Shown piece by piece: positions 15,702-26,429 of a stretch of 64,000 nt of DNA (within the stretch, counting starts at the first letter, position 1; each line of letters begins with the position of its first letter). The DNA is from Deltaproteobacteria bacterium. Lineage in GTDB: Bacteria; Lernaellota; Lernaellaia; JACKCT01. Where the stretch lies: NCBI GenBank assembly GCA_020633895.1, contig JACKCT010000002.1, positions 372,001-436,000 of the forward strand, written 5' to 3'. The position numbers were made by a program, and so were the translations under genes. Below the pieces are notes generated by a model. That model ran no database searches. It saw nothing but the letters and a program-made list of their open reading frames with translations, and was not told the DNA's origin.

Positions 15702-17123
15702 TTACCCCTGCTTCTCCGCCTGATGCTGCGTCGCATGGGCCGCCGCCTTGCGAATCCGCGCGACGCTGCGTTCCTTGTCCAGTAGGGCGAGGGTTTCGAA
15801 GATCCCCGGTGAGATGGACGAGCCCGTCACCGCGATGCGGATCGGTTGGGCGACCTTGCCCAGCTTTGTTTCGTGCTTTTCCACCACGCCGTTGATAACG
15901 CCCTCGATGCCGGCCTCGTCGAACGGGTCCAGAGCCTCCAGGCCGTCGGCGATTTCGTTCAGGATCGCCCCCGTGTCGGCCTTGAACCATTTCTTCACCG
16001 CCGCTTCGTCATAGGCGCTCGGCTCCTCGAAGAAATAGCGCACGTGGTCGGCCATCTCGACCAGATTCTTGAAACGCTCTTGAATATTGGCCGCCAATGT
16101 CGTCAGCCACGGTCCCGCCTCGACGGAGTAGCCGCGTTCGATGAGATACGGCAACAGCCGCTCCGCCAGGGCGTCGGGCGTCATCGCCAGGATCTTCTGC
16201 TGATTGATCCATTCCAGCTTGGCGAAATCCATGACCGTCGCCGACGCATTCACGTTGGCAACGTCGAAATGCTCGATCAACTCCGCGTCGGTGAACAGCT
16301 CCTGGTCGCCGTGGGACCAGCCCAGGCGCGCCAGATAGTTGCGCACCGCCTCGGGCAGCAGGCCCATTTCGCGTAATTCCGTGACGGCTGACGCTCCGTG
16401 GCGCTTGGAGAGCTTTTTGCCGTCCGGTCCATGCACCATGGGGATGTGGGCGAAAGCCGGAATGTCGAAGCCAAGGGCCTGGTAGACGACAAGCTGCTTG
16501 GGCGTGTTGTTGAGGTGGTCGTTGCCGCGAATGACGTGCGTGACGCCCATGTCGTGATCGTCGGCGACGACGACGAAGTTGTAGGTGGGCGAATGGTCCG
16601 AGCGGGCGATGATCCAGTCGTCCAACTCGGCGGCGTTGAAGGTGACATCGCCCAGGATCAAGTCCTTCACCACGATCTCGCCTTCGACGGGCATCTTCAG
16701 ACGCACCACATGCTCGCCGCAATCCGGGCCGTGGCCCGCGTCGCGACATTTGCGGTCATAGAGATACTTGCGCTTCTCGGCTTGGGCCGCCTCGCGCTTG
16801 GCGTCGAGTTCGTCCTTGGTGCAGGTGCATCGGTAGGCGCCGCCCTCGTCGATGAGCCGTTCGATCAGCGGCCGATGGATGCCGATGCGCTCGGACTGCA
16901 TCACCGGCTCGCCGTCCCAGTCCAAACCCATCCAACGCATCCCGTCCAGGATGATCCGGATGTTTTCCGGCGTGGAGCGCTCCTTGTCCGTATCCTCGAT
17001 GCGCAGCAGGAATTTGCCGCCGCAATGGCGGGCGTAGAGCCAGTTGTACAGCGCCGTGCGGGCGCCGCCGATATGCAGACTGCCCGTGGGCGAGGGGGCG
17101 AAGCGGACGGACACGTCGCTCAT
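15702..17123 (-). CDS. gltX: Glutamate--tRNA ligase
   Basis: 473 residues; class I synthetase that charges tRNA-Glu. The HIGH motif is SLHIGGA (residues 15-21) and the KMSKS motif is KLSKR (237-241). A zinc-type cluster Cys99-x-Cys101 and Cys126 is present as in the E. coli-type enzyme. The GND..NNTPKQ block and the anticodon-binding all-helical C-terminus (including an ARLGWSHGDQELF-like segment) are typical. No second gltX or gatCAB is seen here, so whether it is discriminating cannot be judged. Confidence 0.96.
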   Translation of the reverse strand: MSDVSVRFAPSPTGSLHIGGARTALYNWLYARHCGGKFLLRIEDTDKERSTPENIRIILDGMRWMGLDWDGEPVMQSERIGIHRPLIERLIDEGGAYRCTCTKDELDAKREAAQAEKRKYLYDRKCRDAGHGPDCGEHVVRLKMPVEGEIVVKDLILGDVTFNAAELDDWIIARSDHSPTYNFVVVADDHDMGVTHVIRGNDHLNNTPKQLVVYQALGFDIPAFAHIPMVHGPDGKKLSKRHGASAVTELREMGLLPEAVRNYLARLGWSHGDQELFTDAELIEHFDVANVNASATVMDFAKLEWINQQKILAMTPDALAERLLPYLIERGYSVEAGPWLTTLAANIQERFKNLVEMADHVRYFFEEPSAYDEAAVKKWFKADTGAILNEIADGLEALDPFDEAGIEGVINGVVEKHETKLGKVAQPIRIAVTGSSISPGIFETLALLDKERSVARIRKAAAHATQHQAEKQG

Positions 17124-17193
17124 GAGGCACCTTTTCGTTTCGGCTCGTCAGACCGAGTCGGTCAGTTTCAGCCGATCGGGCAATGGAAACGAT

Positions 17194-18009
17194 TTAGAAA
17201 AACAGGCCCGCCACGTAGCGCAATCCCACGATCACCATCAGGCCGGAAATGGCCATTTTCAGCGGTTTGGGGTCGAGCTTTTGAGCGGCGCGGGCACCGT
17301 AGTGGGCGAGGATCATACTGGCGGCGGCGACGAAAATCCAGGCCGGAAGATGCACATAGCCCACCGCGTGGGGGATTTGGGCCTCGGCCGGCGGAGTGGC
17401 CCAGGCGTAGTTGGCGGCGCCGATGGCCGCGTATCCGGCGACGACCGCCGCGCTGGTTCCGACGGCGCGATGGGGTTGGAACCGGCCCAGCAGCAGCAGG
17501 ATCGGCAGGTTCAGGATGCCTCCCCCCAGGCCGAACAGGCCCACGATGATTCCCGCGGACGCGCCCATCGCCAGGAAAAACCAGGGAGACGTCACCTCCG
17601 CGCCGTCCACGTGCTCGGGGCTCTTGGACCAGAAAATGCGCGCCGCCACGCCCCACAAGACGATGCCGAAGGCGGCTTTCATGATCGTCGGGTCGGTGTT
17701 CAGCGCGATCTGGGAGGCGATGGTCGTGCCGACGGCGCCGCCCACGATGCTCCAGACCGTCGCCGGCCAGTTGACGCCGTTGTCGTCGTGGTGCGTCCGG
17801 CTGGCGGAGATGGAGGTCATCAGGATGATGGCCAGGGAAGTGCCTCGGGCGTAGGTGAACGAGGAATCGGGCGGCAGGCCCAGCGCGTGGAAGAGGGCGT
17901 CCAGGGCCGGGACGTTGATGACGCCGCCGCCCACCCCGGCGAATCCCCCGAGAAAACCGGAGAATACGCCCGTGACGAGGAAGCCCGCGTAGATGATCCA
18001 GGTGGTCAT
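17194..18009 (-). CDS. Sulfite exporter TauE/SafE family membrane protein
   Basis: About 271 residues, eight or so membrane segments, with the duplicated family motif: GFLGGFAGVGGGVINVPAL in the first half and GLFGLGGGILNLPILLLLG in the second. Members carry organosulfur or sulfite anions, or are of unknown substrate, across the inner membrane. ATG 18009 chosen; a GTG two codons upstream is possible. It follows gltX divergently from groES and shares its promoter region. Confidence 0.85.
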   Translation of the reverse strand: MTTWIIYAGFLVTGVFSGFLGGFAGVGGGVINVPALDALFHALGLPPDSSFTYARGTSLAIILMTSISASRTHHDDNGVNWPATVWSIVGGAVGTTIASQIALNTDPTIMKAAFGIVLWGVAARIFWSKSPEHVDGAEVTSPWFFLAMGASAGIIVGLFGLGGGILNLPILLLLGRFQPHRAVGTSAAVVAGYAAIGAANYAWATPPAEAQIPHAVGYVHLPAWIFVAAASMILAHYGARAAQKLDPKPLKMAISGLMVIVGLRYVAGLFF

Positions 18010-18422
18010 AGACACCGCCCAAGCATGGCCGCCCGGACCGCCCTGTCAAGCAAAGGGCCCGACACCAAGCGACATTCGACGCCAAGGGGACGTCGAGCCA
18101 GGGCAAACTTGGGCAACCGACCGGTTTTCCCGCAAAATCCCGTAAAAAATTTAACCCGCGCGCTTGACACGCAAGGGATCGTGAATAGGCTTTCGGCGAG
18201 CCTTGTTGCGGGCCAATCAACGACGGAGTGTTCGCCGACAGCGCACAGAGCCGACAACCCTCGGATTTTCCCCAAAAATTCAAGGATTGATCGGGTTTGT
18301 TCGCTCGCGCGGCGCTTCATCGACGATGACGGAAGCCGCACCTGAGCCTCGGGCGCAAGGGGTGTCCCGAGAATGAAGTTTTCATCGAATTGCCCCAGAT
18401 GACGGGGAAGGAGAAAAACGCC
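18010..18422. promoter_or_regulatory. Divergent promoter region upstream of groES (long leader)
   Basis: About 410 bases without a gene. A sigma-70-like promoter TTGACA (18164-18169), 16-base gap, TAGGCT (18186-18191) points towards groES and would give a leader of ~225 bases. I looked for a CIRCE element (TTAGCACTC-N9-GAGTGCTAA) and do not see one, so HrcA control is not supported here; sigma-32-type control is also not clear. Confidence 0.4.
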
Positions 18423-18713
18423 ATGAACATCAGGCCGTTGCAGGACCGTGTGGTGGTTTCTCGCCTGGAAGAGGAAGAAAAGAGCGCCGGCGGCATCATC
18501 ATTCCGGATTCGGCCAAGGAGAAACCGGCCGAAGGCAAGATCGAAGCCGTGGGCAACGGCAAGAAGCTCGAGGACGGCAGCGTCCAGCCCTTGGACGTGA
18601 AGGTCGGCGACCGGGTTCTGTTCTCCAAGTACGCGGGAACGGAAATCAAGGTCGGCGGCAAGGAATATCTGATCCTTCGCGAGGACGACATCCTGGGCGT
18701 CGTGGAAGGCTAA
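18423..18713 (+). CDS. groES: Co-chaperonin GroES
   Basis: 96 residues, the usual length. It starts [14 protein letters not shown] and carries the mobile loop [19 protein letters not shown] that docks on GroEL, plus [15 protein letters not shown] and the C-terminal [12 protein letters not shown]. It forms the heptameric lid of the GroEL folding chamber. groEL follows after 79 bases on the same strand. Confidence 0.98.
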   Translation: MNIRPLQDRVVVSRLEEEEKSAGGIIIPDSAKEKPAEGKIEAVGNGKKLEDGSVQPLDVKVGDRVLFSKYAGTEIKVGGKEYLILREDDILGVVEG

Positions 18714-18738
18714 TTCCGTTTTTATTCGCTCGCTTTAA

Positions 18739-20445
<1,707 letters not shown>

Positions 20446-20495
20446 CCGCCCCTCCGCGCGCCACGGGCCCAAGCCCGATATCGTGGGAAACGACG

Positions 20496-20528
20496 AATCC
20501 CCAGCCTTCGGGCTGGGGATTTTCTTTT
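20496..20528 (+). terminator. Rho-independent terminator of groESL
   Basis: An 11-base-pair perfect stem AATCCCCAGCC / GGCTGGGGATT closed by a TTCG tetraloop and followed by a T-rich run (TTTCTTTT). It is the clearest intrinsic terminator in the window, ~50 bases after the groEL stop. Confidence 0.93.
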
Positions 20529-20556
20529 GCGCGGGAAACGGGCCGAACGGCGAGTG

Positions 20557-21114
20557 TTAATCCAGTTCGTATTCCACCGCGTAGGAATTGCTGCCCGCGC
20601 CGCAGGAGTCGACAAGCTGCATCTTGGCGATGGCCGAGTCGCTGGCGCCGGAGGAGCCGTCGATGAGCGCCGTGGTGGACGGAGCGGCGAGGAAGGTGCC
20701 TTCGGAGACATTGTCCACGCAAGGCAGGTCGCCGGAGATGATCGCGAATCCGTTGATCAGGGTGCCTTCCGAGGTGCGCCACTGGATGGACTCGCCGCTG
20801 ACGTTGCATCCCACGTCGTTGAAGTCGACTTCGAATTCGATATCGTCGCTTTCCGAGGCGGTGAAGGGCAGACTGCGCACCGAGCCGTTGACCACGCCCC
20901 GTACTTCCTCAATCCGGGGCGCGCCGTTATCAACGCACGCCGGATCGTCGGAAACGTCGTCGTCGGTGGTGCCGGTGAAGTCGTCGTCATCATCGCCGGT
21001 GGAGGTGGACGACGTGCGCGTTGTGTCGGTGGTATCGTCGCCGCAGGCCATGGCAAGAAAGGTGGAGAGGGTCAGGAGAAACAAAGAAACGATGGCGGAC
21101 CGGGGCACTCTCAT
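20557..21114 (-). CDS. Asp-linker exported lipoprotein, hypothetical (185 aa)
   Basis: A lipoprotein leader (VSLFLLTLSTFLAMACGDD, Cys after M-A) is followed by a Thr/Ser/Asp linker with a DDDDD run, then a ~130-residue beta-rich domain with five Cys that could form disulfides outside the cytoplasm. ATG 21114 is chosen because GGAGG lies upstream. No family recognised for the C-terminal domain. It shares the Cys-then-Asp-run layout with the proteins at 13838-14950 and 60198-60689. Confidence 0.75.
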   Translation of the reverse strand: MRVPRSAIVSLFLLTLSTFLAMACGDDTTDTTRTSSTSTGDDDDDFTGTTDDDVSDDPACVDNGAPRIEEVRGVVNGSVRSLPFTASESDDIEFEVDFNDVGCNVSGESIQWRTSEGTLINGFAIISGDLPCVDNVSEGTFLAAPSTTALIDGSSGASDSAIAKMQLVDSCGAGSNSYAVEYELD

Positions 21115-21361
21115 GCAAACCTCCAAATGTCTCATCCCTTCCAATAGTTATACACGAGGCGGCGGGATTTCGCATTTAATTGAAAAAACGACGGTTTTTC
21201 TTTCCTCTTCACGTTGACAATCTCCCCGCACTTTGGTTCCTTGCGGCGCGAATCCACGGTCGACACCGACTCAACAGGCCGCCTTGCCGCAGATACACTT
21301 TGACGGCTTGGGGCCGTATGCTCCATGATTGACCCTTAGTCGTTGCACAAGGAACGTGCCC

Positions 21362-22237
21362 ATGGCCACACTTCCCCGTTGCATTGCCCTGGTCACCGGC
21401 GCCAGCCGAGGCGTGGGGCGCGGCATCGCCGAATCGTTGGGCGAGGCGGGGGCGACCGTCTACGTGACGGGCCGCTCGGGCGACGGGGTGCGTTCGTTGG
21501 AAAATCTGCCGGGGACCATCGAGGAAACCGCCGAGCGGGTCAACGAACTGGGCGGACACGGTATCCCTGTGCGTTGCGACCATACGGACGACGATCAGGT
21601 CGAGGCCCTGTTCATGCGCATCCGCGACGAGGCAGGGCGGCTGGATCTGCTGGTCAACAACGTCTGGGGCGGCTACGAGGGCTACGGCAGCGCGGCGTTC
21701 GACGCGCCCTTTTGGGTGCAGCCGATGTGGCGCTGGCGGGGCATGGTGGACGCGGGGCTGCGGGCTCATTTCACCGCTTCGCGCATGGCCGCGCCGATGA
21801 TGATCGAACGCAAGAGCGGGCTGATCGTCAACATTTCCTCCGGCGACCGGGAACATCACTACCTGGGCAACGCGATGTACGACACCGTCAAGGCGGGTGT
21901 CGACCGCATGGCCTTCGCGATGGCCCAGGATCTGCGGGCGTACAATGTGGCGGTGGTGGCGGTTTATCCCGGATTCGTGCGCACCGAGCGTGTCGCGCAG
22001 CATTTCGAAAAGGCCGGCGAGCCGGTCCCGGACAACACGGAGACGGCGCGATATGTCGGCCGGGCGGTCGCCCATCTGGCCGCCGATGCGAACGTCATGA
22101 CGCGCACCGGCCAAACGCTGCTGACCGGCGATCTGGCGCGGGAATACCACTTCACCGACATTGACGGCCGCCGGCCGCCGCCGTTCGACATCGCCGCCGC
22201 CATGGAAGAGGAAGAACGGGCCAAGGGGAACGGGTAG
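21362..22237 (+). CDS. Short-chain dehydrogenase/reductase (SDR)
   Basis: 291 residues. The Rossmann motif is TGASRGVGRGIAE near residue 12, the NNVWGG strand replaces the usual NNAG, and the active site has ISS followed by YDTVK (YxxxK). The protein resembles DHRS1-like and other 'classical' SDRs with the NNVW signature. It oxidises or reduces a hydroxyl/keto substrate with NAD(P)(H); the substrate is unknown. An AAGGA precedes ATG 21362. It is transcribed alone, divergently from the Asp-linker lipoprotein. Confidence 0.88.
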   Translation: MATLPRCIALVTGASRGVGRGIAESLGEAGATVYVTGRSGDGVRSLENLPGTIEETAERVNELGGHGIPVRCDHTDDDQVEALFMRIRDEAGRLDLLVNNVWGGYEGYGSAAFDAPFWVQPMWRWRGMVDAGLRAHFTASRMAAPMMIERKSGLIVNISSGDREHHYLGNAMYDTVKAGVDRMAFAMAQDLRAYNVAVVAVYPGFVRTERVAQHFEKAGEPVPDNTETARYVGRAVAHLAADANVMTRTGQTLLTGDLAREYHFTDIDGRRPPPFDIAAAMEEEERAKGNG

Positions 22238-22263
22238 GGTTACTCACCCCGCCTGCGCCGGAT

Positions 22264-22365
22264 GTCATCCTGAACGCAGTGAAGGATCCGGGTCCAACCC
22301 GGCTCTTTTTATCCGTTGAGACGATTCCAGGACGGACCAAGATTCTTCGCGTTGCTCAGAATGAC
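22264..22365. repeat. Family A palindromic interspersed repeat, copy 2
   Basis: Begins GTCATCCTGAACGCAGTGAA and ends CGCGTTGCTCAGAATGAC, with an inner ATCCGGGTCC...ACCCGG pairing region. It lies between the converging SDR and methyltransferase genes. Confidence 0.8.
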
Positions 22366-22380
22366 ACGGGAAGTTGACCC

Positions 22381-23097
22381 TCACCCCGCCTTGCGGATCA
22401 CCACCAGATTCGAATACCGAAAGGGAATCGCGTCGCCGACCGCGTGTCCGTCGAAGTGTTTGCGCACATCGTCCGTATCCCACCAATGCACATGCAGCAT
22501 GTGGCGGCGGCTCCTGTCGGTCATGGGGTAGAGGACGAAAGCGGCGCCGGGCGCCATCACCGATTTGACGTGCTTGAAGGCGTCGGCCAGGGCGTCCTCG
22601 GTGACGATGTGTTGGATGACGTCGATCATCAGCACCAGGTCGTACCGCCCCTCGGGAGCGACCTGCGTGATGTCGGCTTTGTGGAAGCGAAACTCGGGCC
22701 ACCGGGCGCGAAAACGCTCGAACTGCACATCGGTGATGTCCACGCCCGTCAGATCCCGCACCCCGGCGTCGTGCATCAGACCGGTGAAAAAGCCGTTGCC
22801 GCAACCGATTTCCAGCACCCGCGCGCCGGCCGGGTCCACGCCCTCGTCCGCCAGGATCGCCAGCAGTTTTTGGCCCGCCTCTTCGTACATGCGGCGGTTG
22901 TCGTCCTCGGACAGGCCTTCGTCCCCCGGCCCGGTCAGGTTCGCGCCGTGGCGTTCGAACCGGTCGCGCCAGTAGCGCTCGGCGTCGTAGCCTTCTCCCT
23001 TGCGATATTTGATCGGATTGACGACGAGCTTAACGACGGCGTTTTTCGCCAGACCGACGGGATTCGTCTTGAGCTTGGTCCAAAGATCCTTAGCCAT
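22381..23097 (-). CDS. Class I SAM-dependent methyltransferase
   Basis: 238 residues. Motif I is RVLEIGCGNGFFTG (about residues 92-105), the acidic ribose-binding residue comes in LTGVDIT, and motif IV is DLVLMIDVIQHI. The substrate is not predictable; methyltransferases of this type act on small molecules, lipids or glycans. The gene overlaps the upstream hydrolase gene by eight bases, so the two are probably translated together. Confidence 0.85.
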   Translation of the reverse strand: MAKDLWTKLKTNPVGLAKNAVVKLVVNPIKYRKGEGYDAERYWRDRFERHGANLTGPGDEGLSEDDNRRMYEEAGQKLLAILADEGVDPAGARVLEIGCGNGFFTGLMHDAGVRDLTGVDITDVQFERFRARWPEFRFHKADITQVAPEGRYDLVLMIDVIQHIVTEDALADAFKHVKSVMAPGAAFVLYPMTDRSRRHMLHVHWWDTDDVRKHFDGHAVGDAIPFRYSNLVVIRKAG

Positions 23098-23947
23098 CGC
23101 AGGCCTCGGCGGTCACGTCCGACAGGCGGCCTTCGTGGGAGAGGAAATCGTGCGTCAGGTCGGCGACGGGCATGGCCTGCGTCTTTTGGATGTTGTGCCC
23201 GCCGGTCTCGAAGACGTGCAGTTCGGAAAACTTCAGCCGCCGACGCAGGTCCTCGCCGATTTCCACTTCCACCAGGTGGTCGTCGTGGGCGTAAAGCAAC
23301 AGCGCATGGGCGTTCACCCGCGTCGTCGCCTCGGCGATTTTCTCGAAGACCACGTTTTCCAGGATGCGCAGGTGGATGTCGAAGACGTGCTCCGGGATCT
23401 CCTTGGGCTTGGGAAAGCGAAGGCGCTCATAGGTGCGATGCATCTGCTTCATGACATACGAGCGCGTCGGCGGAAAATGGAGCAGGCGTCGGGCCATGGC
23501 GATCTGCCACGGGTGGGCGTCGAAGGCTTTGTGGCGCTTGCCGCCGATGCTGGTGAGCAGGACGAGGTATTTGACGCGTTCGGGAAACAGGGACGCGGCG
23601 ATGATCGCCGGGCCGCCGCCCATGGAGTGGCCGAACAGGCCGTATTTGTCCAGGCCCAGCGCCCGGGCCGCCGCGTCGACGAAACGGGCCCGGCCGTAGA
23701 GCGTCGGATCGGGCCAGGTCTCGAAGGGCGAATCGCCGAAGCCCGGCATGTCCAGGCGGATCGTGCGGTAGCCCAGGTTGTTCAGATGGGGCGTCAGATA
23801 GCGATAGTCCCGGTTCATGCCCGGCACGCCGGCCACGAACACCAGCGGGTAGCCCTCGCGGGGGCCCTCGTCGATGTACGCGAATTGTCCGCCCTTCAAA
23901 TCGCAAAGGACGGTCTCGGCTTCGGAGGTGATGGGGGTGTCCGTCAT
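23090..23947 (-). CDS. Alpha/beta hydrolase
   Basis: 285 residues with Ser108 as nucleophile in LFGHSMGGG, an acidic residue in YAHDDHLVE and His in TGGHNIQ near the C-terminus, a complete Ser-Asp-His triad. The cap region is long (~residues 135-210). It likely cleaves an ester or similar bond; no specific family can be named. It overlaps the downstream methyltransferase by eight bases. Confidence 0.85.
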   Translation of the reverse strand: MTDTPITSEAETVLCDLKGGQFAYIDEGPREGYPLVFVAGVPGMNRDYRYLTPHLNNLGYRTIRLDMPGFGDSPFETWPDPTLYGRARFVDAAARALGLDKYGLFGHSMGGGPAIIAASLFPERVKYLVLLTSIGGKRHKAFDAHPWQIAMARRLLHFPPTRSYVMKQMHRTYERLRFPKPKEIPEHVFDIHLRILENVVFEKIAEATTRVNAHALLLYAHDDHLVEVEIGEDLRRRLKFSELHVFETGGHNIQKTQAMPVADLTHDFLSHEGRLSDVTAEACDG

Positions 23948-23973
23948 GTGATCTCGCAATGCCCGCGTCGATC

Positions 23974-24654
23974 CTATTCGGACTCGCCTTGCCCGTCCAG
24001 TTCCAGCAATTCCGCGAAGTTTTTCAGGTCGCGCAGGGCTTCGGGCGGCAGTTCGAACTCGGTGTGGCAGAAGCGGCCGCGCAGGCTCTCGGCGTCGACG
24101 AGTTTGAGGAAGCTCGCCGTGTCCATGTCGGTCGACAGGGTTTCGGTGTAGCGGTCTTTCGCGATCTTGCGCTTCTCGTATTTCAGGTCGGCCGTCGCGC
24201 GGAGTTTGTCGGTGACGAAGTAGAGATTCCGGTCGGCGCAAAGTTCGTATTCCGCGGGCTGGTCCTTGGTCTTGTCGTAGTATTGAAAGATCACGAGCGC
24301 CAGATTTCGCTGATCGTACCTGCCTTCGGCGTCTTTGGTCGCGGCGATTTCCAGATTGAAGATGCGGTTCATCCCTAGCGGCGGGTCGATCTTGTCCAGG
24401 TAATACCAAAAATGCAGCGTCGTCGTGTTGCTGTAGGTATCCGAGGTTTGGAACACCGTGACGCGATTGAAGGGGAAGACGGCGTCGCGCAGCACGGGCT
24501 TGCGTAGGTCGGCGCGATAGTGGGCCGCGTGGCGCTCGGGGTATTGAAGGCGCTCGCCGTGGATCGACGACTTCGGCGTCGGCGCACAGGCGACGGCAGT
24601 CAACAGCATCGCGGCGATTATCGCCCGCTTAAAGAAAGATCCGCGCATCTTCAT
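23974..24654 (-). CDS. Hypothetical lipoprotein (226 aa)
   Basis: A lipoprotein signal (AIIAAMLLTAVACAP) places it in the envelope, followed by a ~200-residue domain rich in Tyr, Phe and charged residues (FWYYLDKIDPPLG, YDQRNLALVIFQYYDKTKD). No family recognised. It lies 26 bases upstream of the hydrolase gene on the same strand. The frameshifted panE follows on its 5' side after 14 bases. Confidence 0.65.
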   Translation of the reverse strand: MKMRGSFFKRAIIAAMLLTAVACAPTPKSSIHGERLQYPERHAAHYRADLRKPVLRDAVFPFNRVTVFQTSDTYSNTTTLHFWYYLDKIDPPLGMNRIFNLEIAATKDAEGRYDQRNLALVIFQYYDKTKDQPAEYELCADRNLYFVTDKLRATADLKYEKRKIAKDRYTETLSTDMDTASFLKLVDAESLRGRFCHTEFELPPEALRDLKNFAELLELDGQGESE

Positions 24655-24668
24655 CCCACTCCCGTCCT

Positions 24669-25591
24669 CTAGTTTTGTTCCATTTCCCGAATGCGGCGCA
24701 ACAAATCGACATTCGCCGACACTTCGATCCCCAGCCGCGCCGCTTCGCGCACGACGGCGCCGTTGATGGCGTCGATCTCGGTGCGCCGCCCGGCTTCCAC
24801 GTCGGCGAGCATGGAGGAGCGATTCGCGGCGGTCGCTTCGGCGACCTGGATGACGCGGGCGAGCATGGCGCCCTTATCCAACGCGACTCCCAGCGCGCGC
24901 GCGACGTCAACGGCCTCGGAGGCGGCAGCCAGGGCGAGGGTTCGGGCGTCGGGATTCGTCGCGATCTCGCCGTTGCGGACGCGCAGCATGGCGGTGACGG
25001 GGTTGATGGCGGCGTTGATGACCAGCTTCTCCCACAGCAGGCGCGCGGGTCGTCCGCCACACCGGCTTGCAGACCGGCGTCGTCGAGCAGGCGGGCAATC
25101 CATGAGGCGCGCTCCGACCGCCGTCCGTCCGTTTCGCCGAGCAGGATCGTCCCGAGGCCCGTATGGCGAACGCGCCCCGGCGCCACGGTCAGCGCGCCGT
25201 GCGTCGTGACTCCGACGAGGATTTGCGTCGCGGGGATGACATCAGCGAGCGCCTCCACATTGCCCAGACCGTTTTGCAGCGTCAGCACCGCCGTCTCGTC
25301 GCCGACGTGAGCCGCGTGGGCCTGCATCGCAGGCGCGGTGTCGTAGCTTTTCACGCAGACGATCAGCAGGTCCGGCGGCGCCCACCCTTCCGCCGAAGTG
25401 GCGCATTCGACGCGGGCGTAGGTGATCTGACCGTCGTTTTCTTCCAGGACCAATCCGTCTCGGGAAATCCCCGATGCCTTGTCGGGATTTCTGGTGAGCA
25501 TTCGGACCCGCGAGCCCACCGCCGACAGCTTCGCCGCCAGCAAACCGCCCATCGCCCCCGCGCCGAGAATTGTGACCGTACATGCCTCCAT
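24669..25591 (-). pseudogene. panE: 2-dehydropantoate 2-reductase, frameshifted
   Basis: Two overlapping reading frames together give one ketopantoate reductase. The N-terminal frame has GAGAMGG, KSYDT and LQNGLGN; the C-terminal frame resumes at RLLWEKLVINAAINPVTAM, which holds the catalytic Lys and the following Asn residues. The switch occurs in a CGCGCGC tract around 25041-25049, consistent with loss of one base. Ketopantoate reductase makes pantoate for coenzyme A. Either the gene is broken or this is a sequencing error in a GC tract. The ATG 25591 is just after the promoter-side gap. Confidence 0.75.
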
Positions 25592-25779
25592 GGGAGCGTT
25601 TTGACATCCGCGCGTCGTCCGCGCAAGAGGCATCGCGGCGCGTAAGTTGCCGAAATCGAGCGATTTTGCCGCTGAACGGGCGACAAATAGGCGCGGGGGC
25701 GCGCAGGTGATATGATGCGAGCCGCCAACGGGGGGATGCGTTGGAACTGCGTCGGTGGGACGGTGTCCTATCCGGCACG

Positions 25780-26400
25780 ATGGAGATGCTATTGGGCGCC
25801 GATATCCTGGACCCGGACCAGGAGACCATTGAGCAGATTCGCCAAGGGGAAGCCGCGGCGTTCGAGGAATTGGTGCGTCGCTATCACCGCCGGGTGTACG
25901 CGCTGACGTATCGATTCGTCCGCAACGAGGCCGAAGCCGCGGACCTGACGCAGGAGATCTTTCTGCGGGTGTGGCAGAAGATCGACTCGTTTCGCGGGGA
26001 CGCGAAATTTTCCACCTGGCTGTTTCAGATCGCCGGGAATCACTGCAAAAATCGACTGAAGTACCTCAAGCGCCGTCACCACGCGATGCACGATTCGTTG
26101 GAGGCGGGGTTCAAGGGTGACGACTCCCAGGGCCCGGCGGTGCAGATCGCCGACGAATCGGCCGATCCCCACGAGCAGATGGCCGGGGCCCGTATGCAAC
26201 AACTCGTTCGTGAAAAACTCGAGGAACTTCCCGAGGCCCAAAGGGATCTATTACTCATGCGGGACATCGACGATCTGGACTACGCCGAGATCGCCGAGGC
26301 GACCGGGCTGCCCCTGGGCACGGTCAAAAGCCGCATTCATCGGGGACGGGCCGAGCTGGCCCGCAGCTTGAAGTTGGCCTTGGACGCCGATGAGGTATAA
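25780..26400 (+). CDS. RNA polymerase ECF-type sigma factor
   Basis: 206 residues from ATG 25780 (an in-frame TTG at 25741 would extend it). Region 2 contains AADLTQEIFLRVWQKIDSF and FSTWLFQIAGNHCKNRLKYLKRR; region 4 ends with LDYAEIAEATGLPLGTVKSRIHRGR. It directs RNA polymerase to stress or envelope promoters. The next gene encodes a membrane-anchored anti-sigma-like protein 29 bases downstream, which is the classic sigma/anti-sigma pair. Confidence 0.9.
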   Translation: MEMLLGADILDPDQETIEQIRQGEAAAFEELVRRYHRRVYALTYRFVRNEAEAADLTQEIFLRVWQKIDSFRGDAKFSTWLFQIAGNHCKNRLKYLKRRHHAMHDSLEAGFKGDDSQGPAVQIADESADPHEQMAGARMQQLVREKLEELPEAQRDLLLMRDIDDLDYAEIAEATGLPLGTVKSRIHRGRAELARSLKLALDADEV

Positions 26401-26429
26401 TCCACCGCTGATGAGGATGAAGTTGAACC

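Noticed and set aside
18010-18422. CIRCE operator before groES
   Set aside because: No TTAGCACTC-type inverted repeat is present.
21170-21210. A/T-rich hairpin (GAAAAA...TTTTTC) upstream of the SDR gene
   Set aside because: The stem is only A-T pairs and there is no GC-rich part, so a terminator is not supported.
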